From the NCBI RefSeq assembly GCF_003429005.1, contig NZ_QVQV01000010.1, forward strand, positions 62,001-126,000: a stretch of 64,000 bases of DNA, given 5' to 3'. The notes beneath the pieces are model-generated. The model was given only the letters and a program-made list of their open reading frames with translations. It was not told the origin of the DNA and did no database searches. Numbering within the stretch: position 1 is the stretch's first letter; every line of letters starts with the position of its first letter. The translations under genes were made by a program, and so were the position numbers. The stretch comes from Paraburkholderia sp. DHOC27 (GTDB lineage Bacteria; Pseudomonadota; Gammaproteobacteria; Burkholderiales; Burkholderiaceae). Shown here piece by piece: positions 45,475 through 55,609 of the stretch.

Positions 45475-45806
45475 AGAACGAATGTCGTCTGTGGCTGATC
45501 GCCTTCTTTCGACACGCGGCGATGCGCGATGACTGCCTGCCCAAGCTATTGGTTCCTGTATGTTGGACTATTTCTATACGTACCAGTCAACTGAACATAA
45601 TTGCGAAGATTCGGATAGTTGCAATCGACGGGCACTTGACTGCTACGTTCACAACAACGTCTTTGTCCCATCTACATGATACTTGTTAGCACTATTGATT
45701 TTTTCAATTTCAAAACTGCGAATAGCGTGGCAAGACACTGGATTTTCTTGACGACGTCCCGCGCCGACCTACAATAAAAATCAACTAGCCTCGGTCGCCC
45801 GACAAA
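45475..45806. other. AT-richer spacer with a promoter
   Basis: A 72-codon frame starts at 45471 overlapping the arsN2 stop (ATGA) but has no family resemblance and unlikely composition, so I do not call it. The base composition is visibly less GC-rich than its surroundings. TTGACG-16-TACAAT at 45748-45775 is a good sigma-70 promoter for the small gene at 45807. Confidence 0.45.
45748..45775 (+). promoter_or_regulatory. Sigma-70 promoter for the small gene at 45807
   Basis: TTGACG at 45748-45753, a 16-base spacer and TACAAT at 45770-45775. The gene's ATG follows 31 bp later. Confidence 0.6.
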
Positions 45807-46088
45807 ATGAAGATGCCACTCAGACAGGATTTGCGCGCACAGGCCGAATTGCTCGCTTACCTTGTCATCTCGCAACTTGTAACCCGGCACGCGACTGGGA
45901 ACTGGATGTCCGTCGAGCACACGGTCGAGTCAGTGCAGATGTGGGCGAAGTCGACCAAACAGGATGGAGATTTGCGACGGCGAGTCATGGTCGCAACTCG
46001 CGCATACGATTTTGCCGTGCGTATCGAATCGGATATCCATTTGACGCTCAATGGTAGCGCCGTTGCTTCGATGTTTGATGTCTGCTAA
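45807..46088 (+). CDS. Small hypothetical protein, paralogue of 54535-54882
   Basis: 93 residues, beginning MKMPLRQDLRAQAELLAYLV. It aligns along its whole length with the protein at 54535-54882: DLRA(Q/R)AELL(A/T)YLV, then ATGNWMSVEHTVES against LTGDWLSPTHVVES, and RRVMVATRAYDFA against QRVMLSSRALTIA. The paralogue continues about 32 residues further, so this copy may be C-terminally shortened. The function is unknown. It is preceded by a clear promoter. Confidence 0.65.
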   Translation: MKMPLRQDLRAQAELLAYLVISQLVTRHATGNWMSVEHTVESVQMWAKSTKQDGDLRRRVMVATRAYDFAVRIESDIHLTLNGSAVASMFDVC

Positions 46089-46201
46089 CCCGATGGTATA
46101 AATAGCGAATCGAAGTGCTCTACGAGGCACGCATCCTCACAAATGCTCTACGCATCTTTCAGCACGGTCACCGCGCTCGCGTGTGGTTCGAATCTCTGCG
46201 G

Positions 46202-46510
46202 CTAAAATCCAGCGAACGCAGCGACAGTGGGACGACCTGTCGCGTCTGTGACATCGACATCACGCTTTAGCTGGACTCCGCCGGCATTGCGCGTATGCAT
46301 CTCTCCAAGCTGCTTTTCGATTTCGACCAGTTCATGGGCCAAGCCTTGCAATGCATGGAGCTGACACTCGGTGAGGTCACCTGCCGCCATCAAGTACGAA
46401 AGGCGACCACGCCAGTAGTCGGCAAGCATAAACTCGGAAGTGCAAGACACCATGGACGCACGCATGATGCGGCCGACATGCACGACGTCGCGCTCAATTA
46501 CTGGATTCAT
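46202..46510 (-). CDS. Small hypothetical protein
   Basis: 102 residues (MNPVIERDVVHVGRIMRASM...), with SD GAGGATAGAA directly before the ATG. The middle is helical with a heptad-like pattern (LHALQGLAHELVEIEKQLGEM). No domain is recognised. It is one of several short genes clustered at 45.8-47.3 kb. Confidence 0.55.
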   Translation of the reverse strand: MNPVIERDVVHVGRIMRASMVSCTSEFMLADYWRGRLSYLMAAGDLTECQLHALQGLAHELVEIEKQLGEMHTRNAGGVQLKRDVDVTDATGRPTVAAFAGF

Positions 46511-46797
46511 TTCTATCCTCGGAGTCTCTCAGGTTCCACTTGTTCCTGGGCGTCTTCAGACACCTCTGCGGGCAACTTAATATCAAGGCATTTATGAAGC
46601 AACACCTGGCAATCTGAGGATTTCCCTGGCTACAGTCTTCTATCGATGCAACCGTAAAAAGCCGGCTTTTAGCGGTGACTCGCATGTACGCGAACTGACA
46701 TCGATCCAACTCGACCTGTGAAAAGTCTCACATCGTCTCGTTAGATAAGACGCAGTGCAGCCTCGGTTATGGCCTTTTCGTTTCTTCCCGTGACCCC

Positions 46798-47010
46798 TCA
46801 ATACCGACGATGTTTCACGAGCAGCTTCACCGCCGCCAACGTTTCTGTCGCAGCTAGCGTGTCCGCAGATTTGCGCATGTGTCGAATGGCACGTTGTGCT
46901 TGCTCGATCGCTTCCACGATGCACTGAAACTCAGCGTCAATTTCGACGAGTTCTCGATCCGTGGCAGGGTCTCCGTGAGCGGGTTTGTAATCGCTTTCTT
47001 CGCTGCTCAT
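46798..47010 (-). CDS. Small hypothetical protein
   Basis: 70 residues: an acidic N-terminus (MSSEESDYKPAHGDP), a central helix DAEFQCIVEAIEQAQRAIRHMRKSADTLAATETLAAV and a basic tail. It starts six bases after the stop of the 47017-47310 gene, so the two form an operon. The function is unknown. Confidence 0.55.
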   Translation of the reverse strand: MSSEESDYKPAHGDPATDRELVEIDAEFQCIVEAIEQAQRAIRHMRKSADTLAATETLAAVKLLVKHRRY

Positions 47011-47016
47011 GATTTA

Positions 47017-47310
47017 TCAGGACGCCAGCGTCTTTCTGGCCAATAACGTAATGCCGTTGTACCGCACCAGCCGGTACCGAATACGTGTTGTCGGACTTAG
47101 TTCGTACACCACCGCCCAGCCGATCAGTTCCCTCGCGGCGATGCTGTCGGGCAGACTCCAATACAGTTCGTATCCCTCATCGGTTAGGCGCCGCTCAAGT
47201 TCGGACCTGATGAGCCAATCCTTATCTATCCGCTTTTCCCGCGGCTCCCAAGCGAGATATCCTCGTAGGTCACTGGCGACCACATACAAAGCGCCGGACA
47301 TCTCAATCAC
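47017..47310 (-). CDS. Small hypothetical protein
   Basis: About 95-97 residues; the start is a GTG at 47310 or an ATG three codons later. It reads MSGALYVVASDLRGYLAWEPRE...ELSPTTRIRYRLVRYNG, a mixed alpha/beta pattern without a recognised domain. It is first gene of a two-gene unit with 46798-47010. A hairpin-like repeat lies upstream at 47363-47381. Confidence 0.5.
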   Translation of the reverse strand: MIEMSGALYVVASDLRGYLAWEPREKRIDKDWLIRSELERRLTDEGYELYWSLPDSIAARELIGWAVVYELSPTTRIRYRLVRYNGITLLARKTLAS

Positions 47311-47621
47311 GTTGCACCCCGGTTATTTTTGGGCAAATCATAGCAACAGACAATTTCGGGTACCTTAAGGCTTGCTTAAGGTCAGAAAAATTCCGCTCAG
47401 CCGGAATCGACCTGCAAGAACAAACACCGAAGGGGGTGTCCGAAAGAACCGATGCTTTTTCAACCGTTGCGGCCGGTGGACACCATAGCTTTGGATGGCC
47501 GATATCTGGCATCGGGGGGCGCTAGTCTGCACGATTGCAGGCGCCTTTGACGAACATCCGTGTTTCGACTCACATGCAACGCCCGCCCTCTCCCGTCGGG
47601 ATGCAAGTCGAGGACGTTCTG
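47311..47621. other. Spacer between divergently arranged small-gene operon and ABC-F gene
   Basis: No gene is seen. CCTTAAG-gcttg-CTTAAGG at 47363-47381 is a perfect 7-bp inverted repeat, about 55 bp before the small operon, and may be a regulator site. The rest is downstream flank of the ABC-F gene. Confidence 0.4.
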
Positions 47622-49283
<1,662 letters not shown>

Positions 49284-49591
49284 AAGAGGCTACTTCAGAG
49301 AGGACTGGCATGATAGCCGACCGGACGTGCACGCCTGTTTCTTTTCTCCTTCAGGCATAGGAGCGCGGCGACCACGGGTGTTATCACGGCCAGTTCGGGC
49401 TCTGCCTGCAGCACGCCATTCGCCCGTCCGCGCCCTGCCGGATCTGGACTGGTCCGTAGAAACAGCTGCTCCGGCAAGTGCGCCACCACGCGGTGGGGCT
49501 TCTGCCGCCCTTGCCATATCGTCTGCAATCGAAAGCCGAACAACGTGGGGCGCATCGATGCCACGCTGGTTCTGCTACCGTCGGCGTCACG
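49284..49591. other. Spacer upstream of the ABC-F gene
   Basis: An open frame on the minus strand (49295-49564, 89 codons) overlaps this stretch but resembles no family I know and has no SD. It most likely contains only the ABC-F promoter. Confidence 0.35.
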
Positions 49592-49816
49592 CTAGTGCTG
49601 GCCAGCGTTCAGCAGCATCCAGATCTGTTTTGCCGGTGGGCCCGCCAGGATGCGCGCGAACACGGCCCGGCAATGAACGCAGGTGTAGTGCTCTTCCACC
49701 CGTGCATCTTTCACGCCACCGGCGCCATTGAGCGTGAGGTGGCGGTGAGGTGGTTCAGCCGCGGACTTGCCATACAGGTCCGCGCACGGCGTGCACGGTT
49801 GAATCCAGAGGTCCAT
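49592..49816 (-). CDS. Small zinc-ribbon-like protein
   Basis: 74 residues. The C-terminal half, EEHYTCVHCRAVFARILAG followed by PPAKQIWMLLNAGQ, contains a CxxC and a pattern shared by small Burkholderiaceae proteins of unknown function; a second pair CTPC near residue 8-11 could complete a zinc site. The signal for the start is weak. Confidence 0.55.
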   Translation of the reverse strand: MDLWIQPCTPCADLYGKSAAEPPHRHLTLNGAGGVKDARVEEHYTCVHCRAVFARILAGPPAKQIWMLLNAGQH

Positions 49817-49864
49817 TAGCCGGTAGCCAGTTTTCTGAAACGTTCGGGCCGACGGTCTCGCCCG

Positions 49865-50149
49865 TCAGTCGCATGATTTCCGCGCTTTCCGAACTGCGAC
49901 GACGAGCGCTGTGAGAAGAATCGAGAGTCCGGGTCCGTATGGGGAAATCCGCAATATCCACGCTTCGGGTGGCGTAATGTAGGCAATCGCCGGGCCACGG
50001 GTGACCGGAACCGTGTGCCAGGTCGATGCATCCGGGACAGAGGGCGCCATCTGCGTGGTGATGCAGCCCACAATGAACCAGGCAGCGAGCACACCGGCCA
50101 CAAGAACGGCCAGCGCCTTTTTCAGCAGCAGCGAATCATTGTCGGACAT
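49865..50149 (-). CDS. Small membrane protein, unknown function
   Basis: 94 residues with two hydrophobic segments (ALAVLVAGVLAAWFIVGCIT, residues 12-31, and LSILLTALVVAVRKARK near the end), with a periplasmic stretch between. SD GGGGGC precedes the ATG. A Cys at residue 29 in VGCITT resembles a lipobox but lacks the usual context. Confidence 0.6.
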   Translation of the reverse strand: MSDNDSLLLKKALAVLVAGVLAAWFIVGCITTQMAPSVPDASTWHTVPVTRGPAIAYITPPEAWILRISPYGPGLSILLTALVVAVRKARKSCD

Positions 50150-50279
50150 TGGTGCCCCCTGTTACTTCTAGCCGTGTTTTAGCACGGGTACAGTTTCGAC
50201 ACAAACCGGTTATGCCTGCGGGTGGCGGCCCGGCGTCGTCCGAGTCGGGTATCCTGTTTTAACAGGGAGGGAAACTGAG

Positions 50280-50985
50280 ATGTGCACAAGCTACGAGTCA
50301 AACAATCCGGCGGAACGCTTCGATGCCTTCAGTATGTTTTCCAGGCCGGAATTTGACTACAAAAACGAGATATACAAGGATTACGCTGCGCCGATCTTCA
50401 GGCGCTTCGGGGATGACTGGTCGACCGATCCAGCGACGTTCGGCATGGTTCCACGCAAGCGCATTCCCCCGCACATCAAGCCGTACGACACGATGAATGC
50501 CCGTGCCGAGACGATCGGCGAGCGGCGCAGCTTCAGCGGCGCATGGAATCGCGCAGCAATTGTGCCTCATTCCGTGCCGCACTTTCTTTGAACCCAGTTA
50601 CGAGACGGGCAAAGCTGTGCGCTGGCGTATCCGTCTCGCTGGCGATCACCCAACCGCGCTTGCCGGCCTATGGCGTGCGTGGGAAGAGCCCGATGGTGGC
50701 ACCTCTCTCTCGTTCACCATGCTGACGGTAAATGCCGACGAACACCCTCTGATGCGGCGTTTCCACAAACCGGACGACGAAAAGCGGTCGGTCGTCATCA
50801 TTCGACCGGACGCCTATCAGGACTGGCTGTCGTGCCGGAACACCGACGAGGCCCGGTCGTTCCTGCAGTTGTATCCGGCCGACGAAATGCAAGCCGAGGC
50901 GTTTCCGATGCCACCGAGAGTACCGAAACCGAAACAGCCGGAAGCAAGGTTACCGGAGGACGGGCAGCAGTCGTTGCTCGATTAG
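50280..50985 (+). pseudogene. SRAP (YedK/HMCES-like) abasic-site protein, frameshifted
   Basis: The first frame (50280-50591) starts with the catalytic Cys2 (MCTSYESNN) and runs to FSGAWNRA, then goes out of frame. The second frame continues LCLIPCRTFFEPSYETG and ends at 50985. Together they contain the SRAP catalytic set: Cys2, an asparagine in TMNARAETI, the glutamate in FFEP and the histidine in MRRFHKP. SRAP proteins crosslink to abasic sites in single-stranded DNA. The shift lies near 50550-50560 (AATCGCGCAGCAATTG). It may be inactive, or the read may contain an error. Confidence 0.8.
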
Positions 50986-51048
50986 AGTCACGCGCGCGGC
51001 GGACCAATTGTTTCCCTGAAACTCACTGAATCTGCTGCAAGCGGCAAA

Positions 51049-51657
51049 TTATTTCCCATGGGCTGCGGCACGCGCTGCAAGGACGCCACCCAGCGCGCCG
51101 CCGAGGTGGCTCTGCCACGAGACGCCCGGGTAAACGGGCATCAGGCCCAGCAGCATCGTCAGCCCATAGCTTCCCGCGACGAACAGCGCCGCCAGCACGG
51201 CCATAATGTGCCGCGTGTAATAGCCTCGGGCGACGAGGTAACCCGCGTAACCGAACACGAGACCGCTCGCGCCAATATGCACCGTGCCGGGGGCGCCGAG
51301 AATCCAGGCGCATAGCCCTGCTCCGAGCATCGCACCCAATGTCGCCTGCCAGAAATTCCTGATGCGCGGCCAGGTGCATAGCCAGCCGAGAATAAGCAGT
51401 CCGCCCGTGTTGGCTGCCAGGTGCATCACGCCCGCATGAAGCCATGGGGCAAACAGGACGCCCTGCAGGCCGCCGAACGTACGTGGAACCACGCCGTGCC
51501 TGGTCAGATGCAGGGATGGCAGCGCGGATGACAGAAGGAGCACGACCCACATCGAACCGACAAAAGCGGCGAGGAGCATAAAACGCGCCTTGATCTGTGC
51601 GAAGAGCGCGTCGCCCGTGGACCTCGCGCCTGCGAGCCTTATCGGGTCTTGCGGCAT
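51049..51657 (-). CDS. Rhomboid-family intramembrane serine protease
   Basis: 202 residues with about six membrane helices. The catalytic serine is in IGASGLVFGY (near residue 130), the histidine in WQSHLGGALGG (near 185), and helix 2 carries HAGVMHLAANTGG, whose His/Asn support the oxyanion. It would cleave membrane-anchored substrates within the inner membrane. It stands between the SRAP relic and the recombinase module, converging with the former. Confidence 0.88.
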   Translation of the reverse strand: MPQDPIRLAGARSTGDALFAQIKARFMLLAAFVGSMWVVLLLSSALPSLHLTRHGVVPRTFGGLQGVLFAPWLHAGVMHLAANTGGLLILGWLCTWPRIRNFWQATLGAMLGAGLCAWILGAPGTVHIGASGLVFGYAGYLVARGYYTRHIMAVLAALFVAGSYGLTMLLGLMPVYPGVSWQSHLGGALGGVLAARAAAHGK

Positions 51658-51995
51658 TGCCAGTCACTCTGTATCCAGATTTGATTTCAGCGGCACTGGT
51701 AGTCCTGTCGTTCGCAGGTAGATTTCGTCCCGCTGGCCGACCGGCGCCCTGTCGACGGCGCCCTGAACGTGCCATCGGGGCCCAGCCGTTATTGCAGGGG
51801 AAGATTCGCAGAACGGCGAAAACAGGCCGCAGCGCCACACCTCAGAAGGATCGAGACTGGAACAGTCTCTCACCGGTTGTTGCCGTGCCATGCCCGCTAT
51901 TCGATGGGATGGTCTTGTAGCTGATCCCGCGTGTCCGGCTTGACTTCCATCACGGAAACACTACCACTTGCTTGTGCAGTCACAGGATTGTCCAT
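51658..51995. other. Divergent promoter region between rhomboid and recombinase genes
   Basis: A 75-codon minus-strand frame (51664-51891, MARQQPVRDCSS...) ends six bases before the rhomboid ATG and might be a leader gene, but it matches nothing known and I give it little weight. Promoters for both flanking genes should lie here; none could be assigned confidently. Confidence 0.35.
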
Positions 51996-53585
51996 ATGGA
52001 TTCCGCACGGCGCCGACGACCCGGCCCATCTGCGCCGCTTCGCGCCGTGCAGTACATCCGTATGTCAACGGACCACCAGGAATACTCTCCGGTCTTCCAG
52101 CGACAGGCTATTGCCGAGTACGCGGCGGCAAATCATTTTCGCATCGTGCGCGATTATGAGGACGCCGGTATAAGCGGCCTGACACTACGGGAGCGCCCGG
52201 CACTTGTCCAGTTGCTGCTGGACGTCGATGATCCGCAGCGCAGGTTCAACACCGTACTGGTCTATGACGTGAGTCGATGGGGCCGGTTCCAGGACGTGGA
52301 CGAAGCGGCATTCTATGAATACGCGTGCCGGCGTTCCGGCGTCAATGTCGTCTACGTTGCAGAACCCTTCGACAATGACGGGAGCCCTGCCACGTCCGTG
52401 CTGAAAGCGCTCAAGCGCGCCATGGCCGCCGAATTCAGTCGCGAGATGTCGCGCAAGGTTTTTCTTGGGCACTGCCTCAATGTTGAGCGCGGCTTCCATT
52501 CCGGCGGACCACCCCCGTATGGCCTGTGTCGTGTGCTTCTCGATGCCGGCCATCAGGCGAGGCGCCCTCTCAAACCCTATGAATACAAAAGCGTTCAGAC
52601 GGACCGTGTGGTCATCGCACCGGCTCCAGGTGCTGAACCCGCAATCGTGCGGAAGATCTACGAGTGGTACGCAACGAAGGCGGTCTCTGCCACCGCGATA
52701 GCAAGACGCCTCAATGATTTCGGAATCTGCAACCGGTTTGGACGCCCCTGGCAGGGCCAAAACATCACGAACATTCTCCAGAACGAGATTTATATTGGTA
52801 CGAATGTCTATAGCCGGACCACATCCAAACTGACGGCCCGGTGGGAACGGGTTCCGCAGTGTGACTGGATTCGCGTCCCGGATGCGTTTGAGGCTATCGT
52901 CGACAAACGCATCTTCGCGGCCGTTCAGCAAAAAATGGAGCGTGCCCGCAGGAAGCCAACACGGGACGAACTGCTCGACGGACTGCGTGCCATCGTCAGG
53001 CGATGCGGTAAAGTCGACCAGGCGACATTGAATCATTACCGTAGCGGCCCCTCCGTCAAGCAGGTTATGCACGAGTTCGGAAGCCTTTACGAAGCGTACA
53101 GCGCAATCGGTTACACACCAAACCTTGGCCCTGAGCGTTCCGGAAACCGCGCGACCGAGCGACGCCTGGAAGAACAGATCGCTGATATCACCATGGAGGT
53201 TTTACGCAGTCGTGGTCATGCGGTGCGCTATGAGAAACACACCGACACCCTGTGCGTCGACGGCGGCCTGAGATTCAAGCTCGTCGTGCGTGGCCCGTGG
53301 CTGGTACATAGTTACGTGCCCTACTGGGTTGCACGCTGGCCAGACTGTTTTCCTATCGATTTCCTTCTCTATGGGCGCCTGGAGCGCGGCAGCTCGCAGC
53401 TCCTTGACTTTCATATTTTCCCGCGCGGGTCTCTGGTTCCGGGAGCGTATGCGGTCATTCACCGCTACGGTCACTCTCATTTCGAGGCCTACCGGCATCC
53501 GGATCTGTCTTTCCTGCTGGATCTGACCGCAAGCATCCCCCTGGAAGGGTTGGACAGGATGACAAAATCTGGTGACCGTTCGTGA
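51996..53585 (+). CDS. Serine recombinase with homing-repeat and novel C-terminal domain
   Basis: 529 residues from the ATG at 51996 (AGGA ahead). The resolvase domain (about 15-160) has the nucleophile in YIRMSTD (S24), and VYDVSRWGR with its arginine. A recombinase domain (about 170-310) follows: GGPPPYGLCR, ATAIARRLNDFGI, NILQNEIYIG. Residues about 322-375 (TRDELLDGLRAIVRRC...FGSLYEAYSAIGY) look like a homing-endonuclease-associated repeat. The last ~140 residues (from ERRLEEQIAD) form a domain I do not recognise, rich in aromatic residues. It overlaps the next gene by four bases (GTGA). Confidence 0.9.
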   Translation: MDSARRRRPGPSAPLRAVQYIRMSTDHQEYSPVFQRQAIAEYAAANHFRIVRDYEDAGISGLTLRERPALVQLLLDVDDPQRRFNTVLVYDVSRWGRFQDVDEAAFYEYACRRSGVNVVYVAEPFDNDGSPATSVLKALKRAMAAEFSREMSRKVFLGHCLNVERGFHSGGPPPYGLCRVLLDAGHQARRPLKPYEYKSVQTDRVVIAPAPGAEPAIVRKIYEWYATKAVSATAIARRLNDFGICNRFGRPWQGQNITNILQNEIYIGTNVYSRTTSKLTARWERVPQCDWIRVPDAFEAIVDKRIFAAVQQKMERARRKPTRDELLDGLRAIVRRCGKVDQATLNHYRSGPSVKQVMHEFGSLYEAYSAIGYTPNLGPERSGNRATERRLEEQIADITMEVLRSRGHAVRYEKHTDTLCVDGGLRFKLVVRGPWLVHSYVPYWVARWPDCFPIDFLLYGRLERGSSQLLDFHIFPRGSLVPGAYAVIHRYGHSHFEAYRHPDLSFLLDLTASIPLEGLDRMTKSGDRS

Positions 53586-53920
53586 CGCGGCGACCGCACC
53601 CACCCAACGATTTACCTTCGGCAAGGCATAACCTGCAAGGACAGTGTGTGGAACAAGGTCCAGCAAATCCTCACGCCATCCCCCGCAAGCCGGACGCGCG
53701 TGCAACACCAGAGACAACGGCCCGGAGAGTCCTCAAACTCGAGCGTGCGCGACAGCGTATCGCGATCGCTCGTATGAGAGCGGCAACGAATGAATTGATC
53801 GCCGCAAAGGCGATGCTGGTTGAACTGCTCTCGGACCCGGGTTTCGTGGCCCTGCTACGAACCCAGGGTTTCACTGCGATGCCGGAACTCGTTCGTCGAT
53901 TCCTGATGGAGGGACGCTGA
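53582..53920 (+). CDS. Small basic protein of the recombinase module
   Basis: 112 residues from a GTG that overlaps the recombinase stop. The N-terminal ~45 residues are Pro/Arg-rich and probably flexible; a helical part follows (RRVLKLERARQRIAIARMRAATNELIAAKAMLVELL) and ends TAMPELVRRFLMEGR. No domain is recognised. The tight coupling on both sides implies it works with the recombinase and the RepB-C-like protein, perhaps as a DNA-binding or bridging subunit. Confidence 0.75.
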   Translation: MTRRPHPPNDLPSARHNLQGQCVEQGPANPHAIPRKPDARATPETTARRVLKLERARQRIAIARMRAATNELIAAKAMLVELLSDPGFVALLRTQGFTAMPELVRRFLMEGR

Positions 53921-54570
53921 TGACTCACCCCCGACCGGCAAGGTTCATCCGTCGTTCAAACGGTTCAGAAGCAGAACGCCAGAGACCGGCCGGAATCTGC
54001 GAGGAGGCATTCGCACTCGTTGCGGGGCAGAAACTTCCGAAGAGAACTGTCGAGGCGCTCAGAAGAATGGTCCCACAACGTCAGGTCATCGCAGTCAGAG
54101 AGATGGTTGAACTGGATAACCTCAGTGGCGACTTCGCCCGTGCACTGCTGGCAGCGATGCCCGCTGCCGGGAGGAGCGACGACGCGCGCGGAAGACAGGC
54201 GCACGCGGACTGTGCAGGCCGGCTGGCGAAGATGGAACGGTGCCTCGTCCAGATGCAGAGCGATGCCAGACAACTGAGGCAGAAGCACGAGGCTGATCTG
54301 GTTTATCTCACGTTGGTATCCAGTTTCGTACGTACCTGGATATCCAGTGAGGTAGTCAATGCATGGCTTTGCTCTCATCACCCCAGGTTCGCCGTCCATC
54401 TGAAAGCCCTGGTGAAAGACGCCGATTTTGCGATATTACCGGCTCGCCCGATGAAGCTTCCGTATCTTCCGGACGCAAGCCCTGTCAAGTCTAGGAACGA
54501 AACTCAGCGTACCCGTCGTCGGTCTGCGCAACAGTCATTCAAACCAGCGGGTGCGAACCAGCGAATTTAA
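53920..54570 (+). CDS. RepB C-terminal-domain-like protein of the recombinase module
   Basis: 216 residues; its ATG shares one base with the preceding stop, with SD GGAGGG. The segment AFALVAGQKLPKRTVEALRRMVPQRQVIAVREMVELDNLSGDFARALLAAMP matches the C-terminal domain of plasmid partitioning RepB (FxxLRxMKPxRQIEAAELM...AKALLAATP). A later LVSSFVRTWISSEVVNAWLCSHHP resembles that domain's last helices. The ParB nuclease/HTH part of RepB is absent. It may act as a specificity or target-site factor for the recombinase. The basic, disordered tail starts near residue 180. Confidence 0.75.
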   Translation: MTHPRPARFIRRSNGSEAERQRPAGICEEAFALVAGQKLPKRTVEALRRMVPQRQVIAVREMVELDNLSGDFARALLAAMPAAGRSDDARGRQAHADCAGRLAKMERCLVQMQSDARQLRQKHEADLVYLTLVSSFVRTWISSEVVNAWLCSHHPRFAVHLKALVKDADFAILPARPMKLPYLPDASPVKSRNETQRTRRRSAQQSFKPAGANQRI

Positions 54571-54882
54571 GCAATACTGGTAGACCGCTCTCGCTGACTC
54601 CGAACGGAAATCGACGCGCAGATTTTCACAAAACAGCGTGGCGAGCCGTTCCGGAGAGAATATCGGCAGTCTCGCTGATTCCACCTCTTTGGCTATCGTC
54701 AGCGCACGACTTGAGAGCATGACCCGCTGCATTACACCAGCCCCCGCGCCGTTGGCGTTCAGCCATATGGTTGTGGACTCAACAACATGCGTGGGAGACA
54801 GCCAGTCGCCCGTCAGTTGCCTGGCCATCAGGTGTGACGACACGAGGTAGGTCAGCAATTCCGCACGAGCCCTGAGGTCCAT
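54535..54882 (-). CDS. Small hypothetical protein, paralogue of 45807-46088
   Basis: 115 residues from the ATG ending at 54882 (MDLRARAELLTYLVSSHL); the frame extends upstream without support. It shares the DLRAxAELLxYLV, TGxWLS...VES and RVMLSSRA pattern of the 45807 gene and has an extra C-terminal helix ending VYQYCLNSLVRTRWFE. The function is unknown. Its 3' end overlaps the convergent RepB-C-like gene by 36 bp. Confidence 0.65.
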   Translation of the reverse strand: MDLRARAELLTYLVSSHLMARQLTGDWLSPTHVVESTTIWLNANGAGAGVMQRVMLSSRALTIAKEVESARLPIFSPERLATLFCENLRVDFRSESARAVYQYCLNSLVRTRWFE

Positions 54883-55150
54883 GTTGAGCGGGTGGTTCAC
54901 GCAATGACTCGAACAGAAAATTCTGGGCTGGTGACACAAGAATTCTACGCCCATACAGGCAGTTCCCCCCACCTAAATTGGACCGGCCATCTTTGTTGGA
55001 GAAACAGAAATAGCAACGTGCATTGCACTCGATGACAAGCACAAGCTGGATTAATGCGGCGCGCATTTGAAAACTTGTTTTATCGCACTATTCTTTAACC
55101 AGCGTTACTTGATAGTACGGATCATTCAACTCTAAAAGAAGCAGGCGACT

Positions 55151-55387
55151 ATGGAACCAGCATTGGGTCTTGCAATAATGCGTGAGTTTGCATCCGACAA
55201 TGAAACGGATGCGCTTAAGGCCATGATCAAGCTGGCGTGCGTTCTGTCGGACCTGCACAGGAAGATTCCTCTAGAAGACTCGGAGGCAATAGTGGAAGCA
55301 GGCGCTGCGCTCTGGAATGCCGCGATGGGTGATTATGATGCCGAGCAACTGACAGTGGATGCATTGCAGCGTGCCCGCAGGGCATAG
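55151..55387 (+). CDS. Small hypothetical protein
   Basis: 78 residues (MEPALGLAIMREFASDNETDALKAM...), mostly helical and acidic, with a GCAGGCG just ahead of the ATG. It is unrecognised. It is flanked by an AT-richer upstream stretch (55080-55140). Confidence 0.5.
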   Translation: MEPALGLAIMREFASDNETDALKAMIKLACVLSDLHRKIPLEDSEAIVEAGAALWNAAMGDYDAEQLTVDALQRARRA

Positions 55388-55574
55388 CGTCTATGCACGA
55401 CTGATCGTGAAAATAAGCCTCCAACTTCGCTTCAGAGTGGTTTCGATCCGGTCGGCGATGAGCAAACCAGCGCGCAAACTGTCGCGCCGCATGGATCCAT
55501 ACAGCAACGTCAAGTCTGTCCACGATCTTCCTGTCGGTTGCCATTTGTGTCGTTCAATGATCAAACCAGTCAAC

Positions 55575-55604
55575 GCAACCGGCGAGCGCGGGCCCGCCGG
55601 TCGC
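55575..55604 (-). terminator. Hairpin after the integrase gene
   Basis: GCAACCGGCG and CGCCGGTCGC (55575-55584 and 55595-55604) form a nearly perfect 10-bp stem just past the integrase stop on the minus strand. There is no clear T-run, so termination is only possible. Confidence 0.4.
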
Positions 55605-55609
55605 GTCAA

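Noticed and set aside
45471..45689. 72-codon ORF coupled by ATGA to arsN2
   Set aside because: Residue composition is unlike a folded protein, there is no SD of its own, and it sits in AT-richer spacer sequence.
46180..46215. tRNA-like T-loop word GGTTCGAATC
   Set aside because: The flanking bases do not pair as a T-arm and no acceptor or anticodon arm could be folded.
49295..49564. 89-codon minus-strand ORF upstream of the ABC-F gene
   Set aside because: No family resemblance and no ribosome binding site; it is probably promoter region.
51996..53585. Serine recombinase as evidence of a prophage
   Set aside because: No phage structural, lysis or replication genes are nearby; the module fits a small mobile element better.
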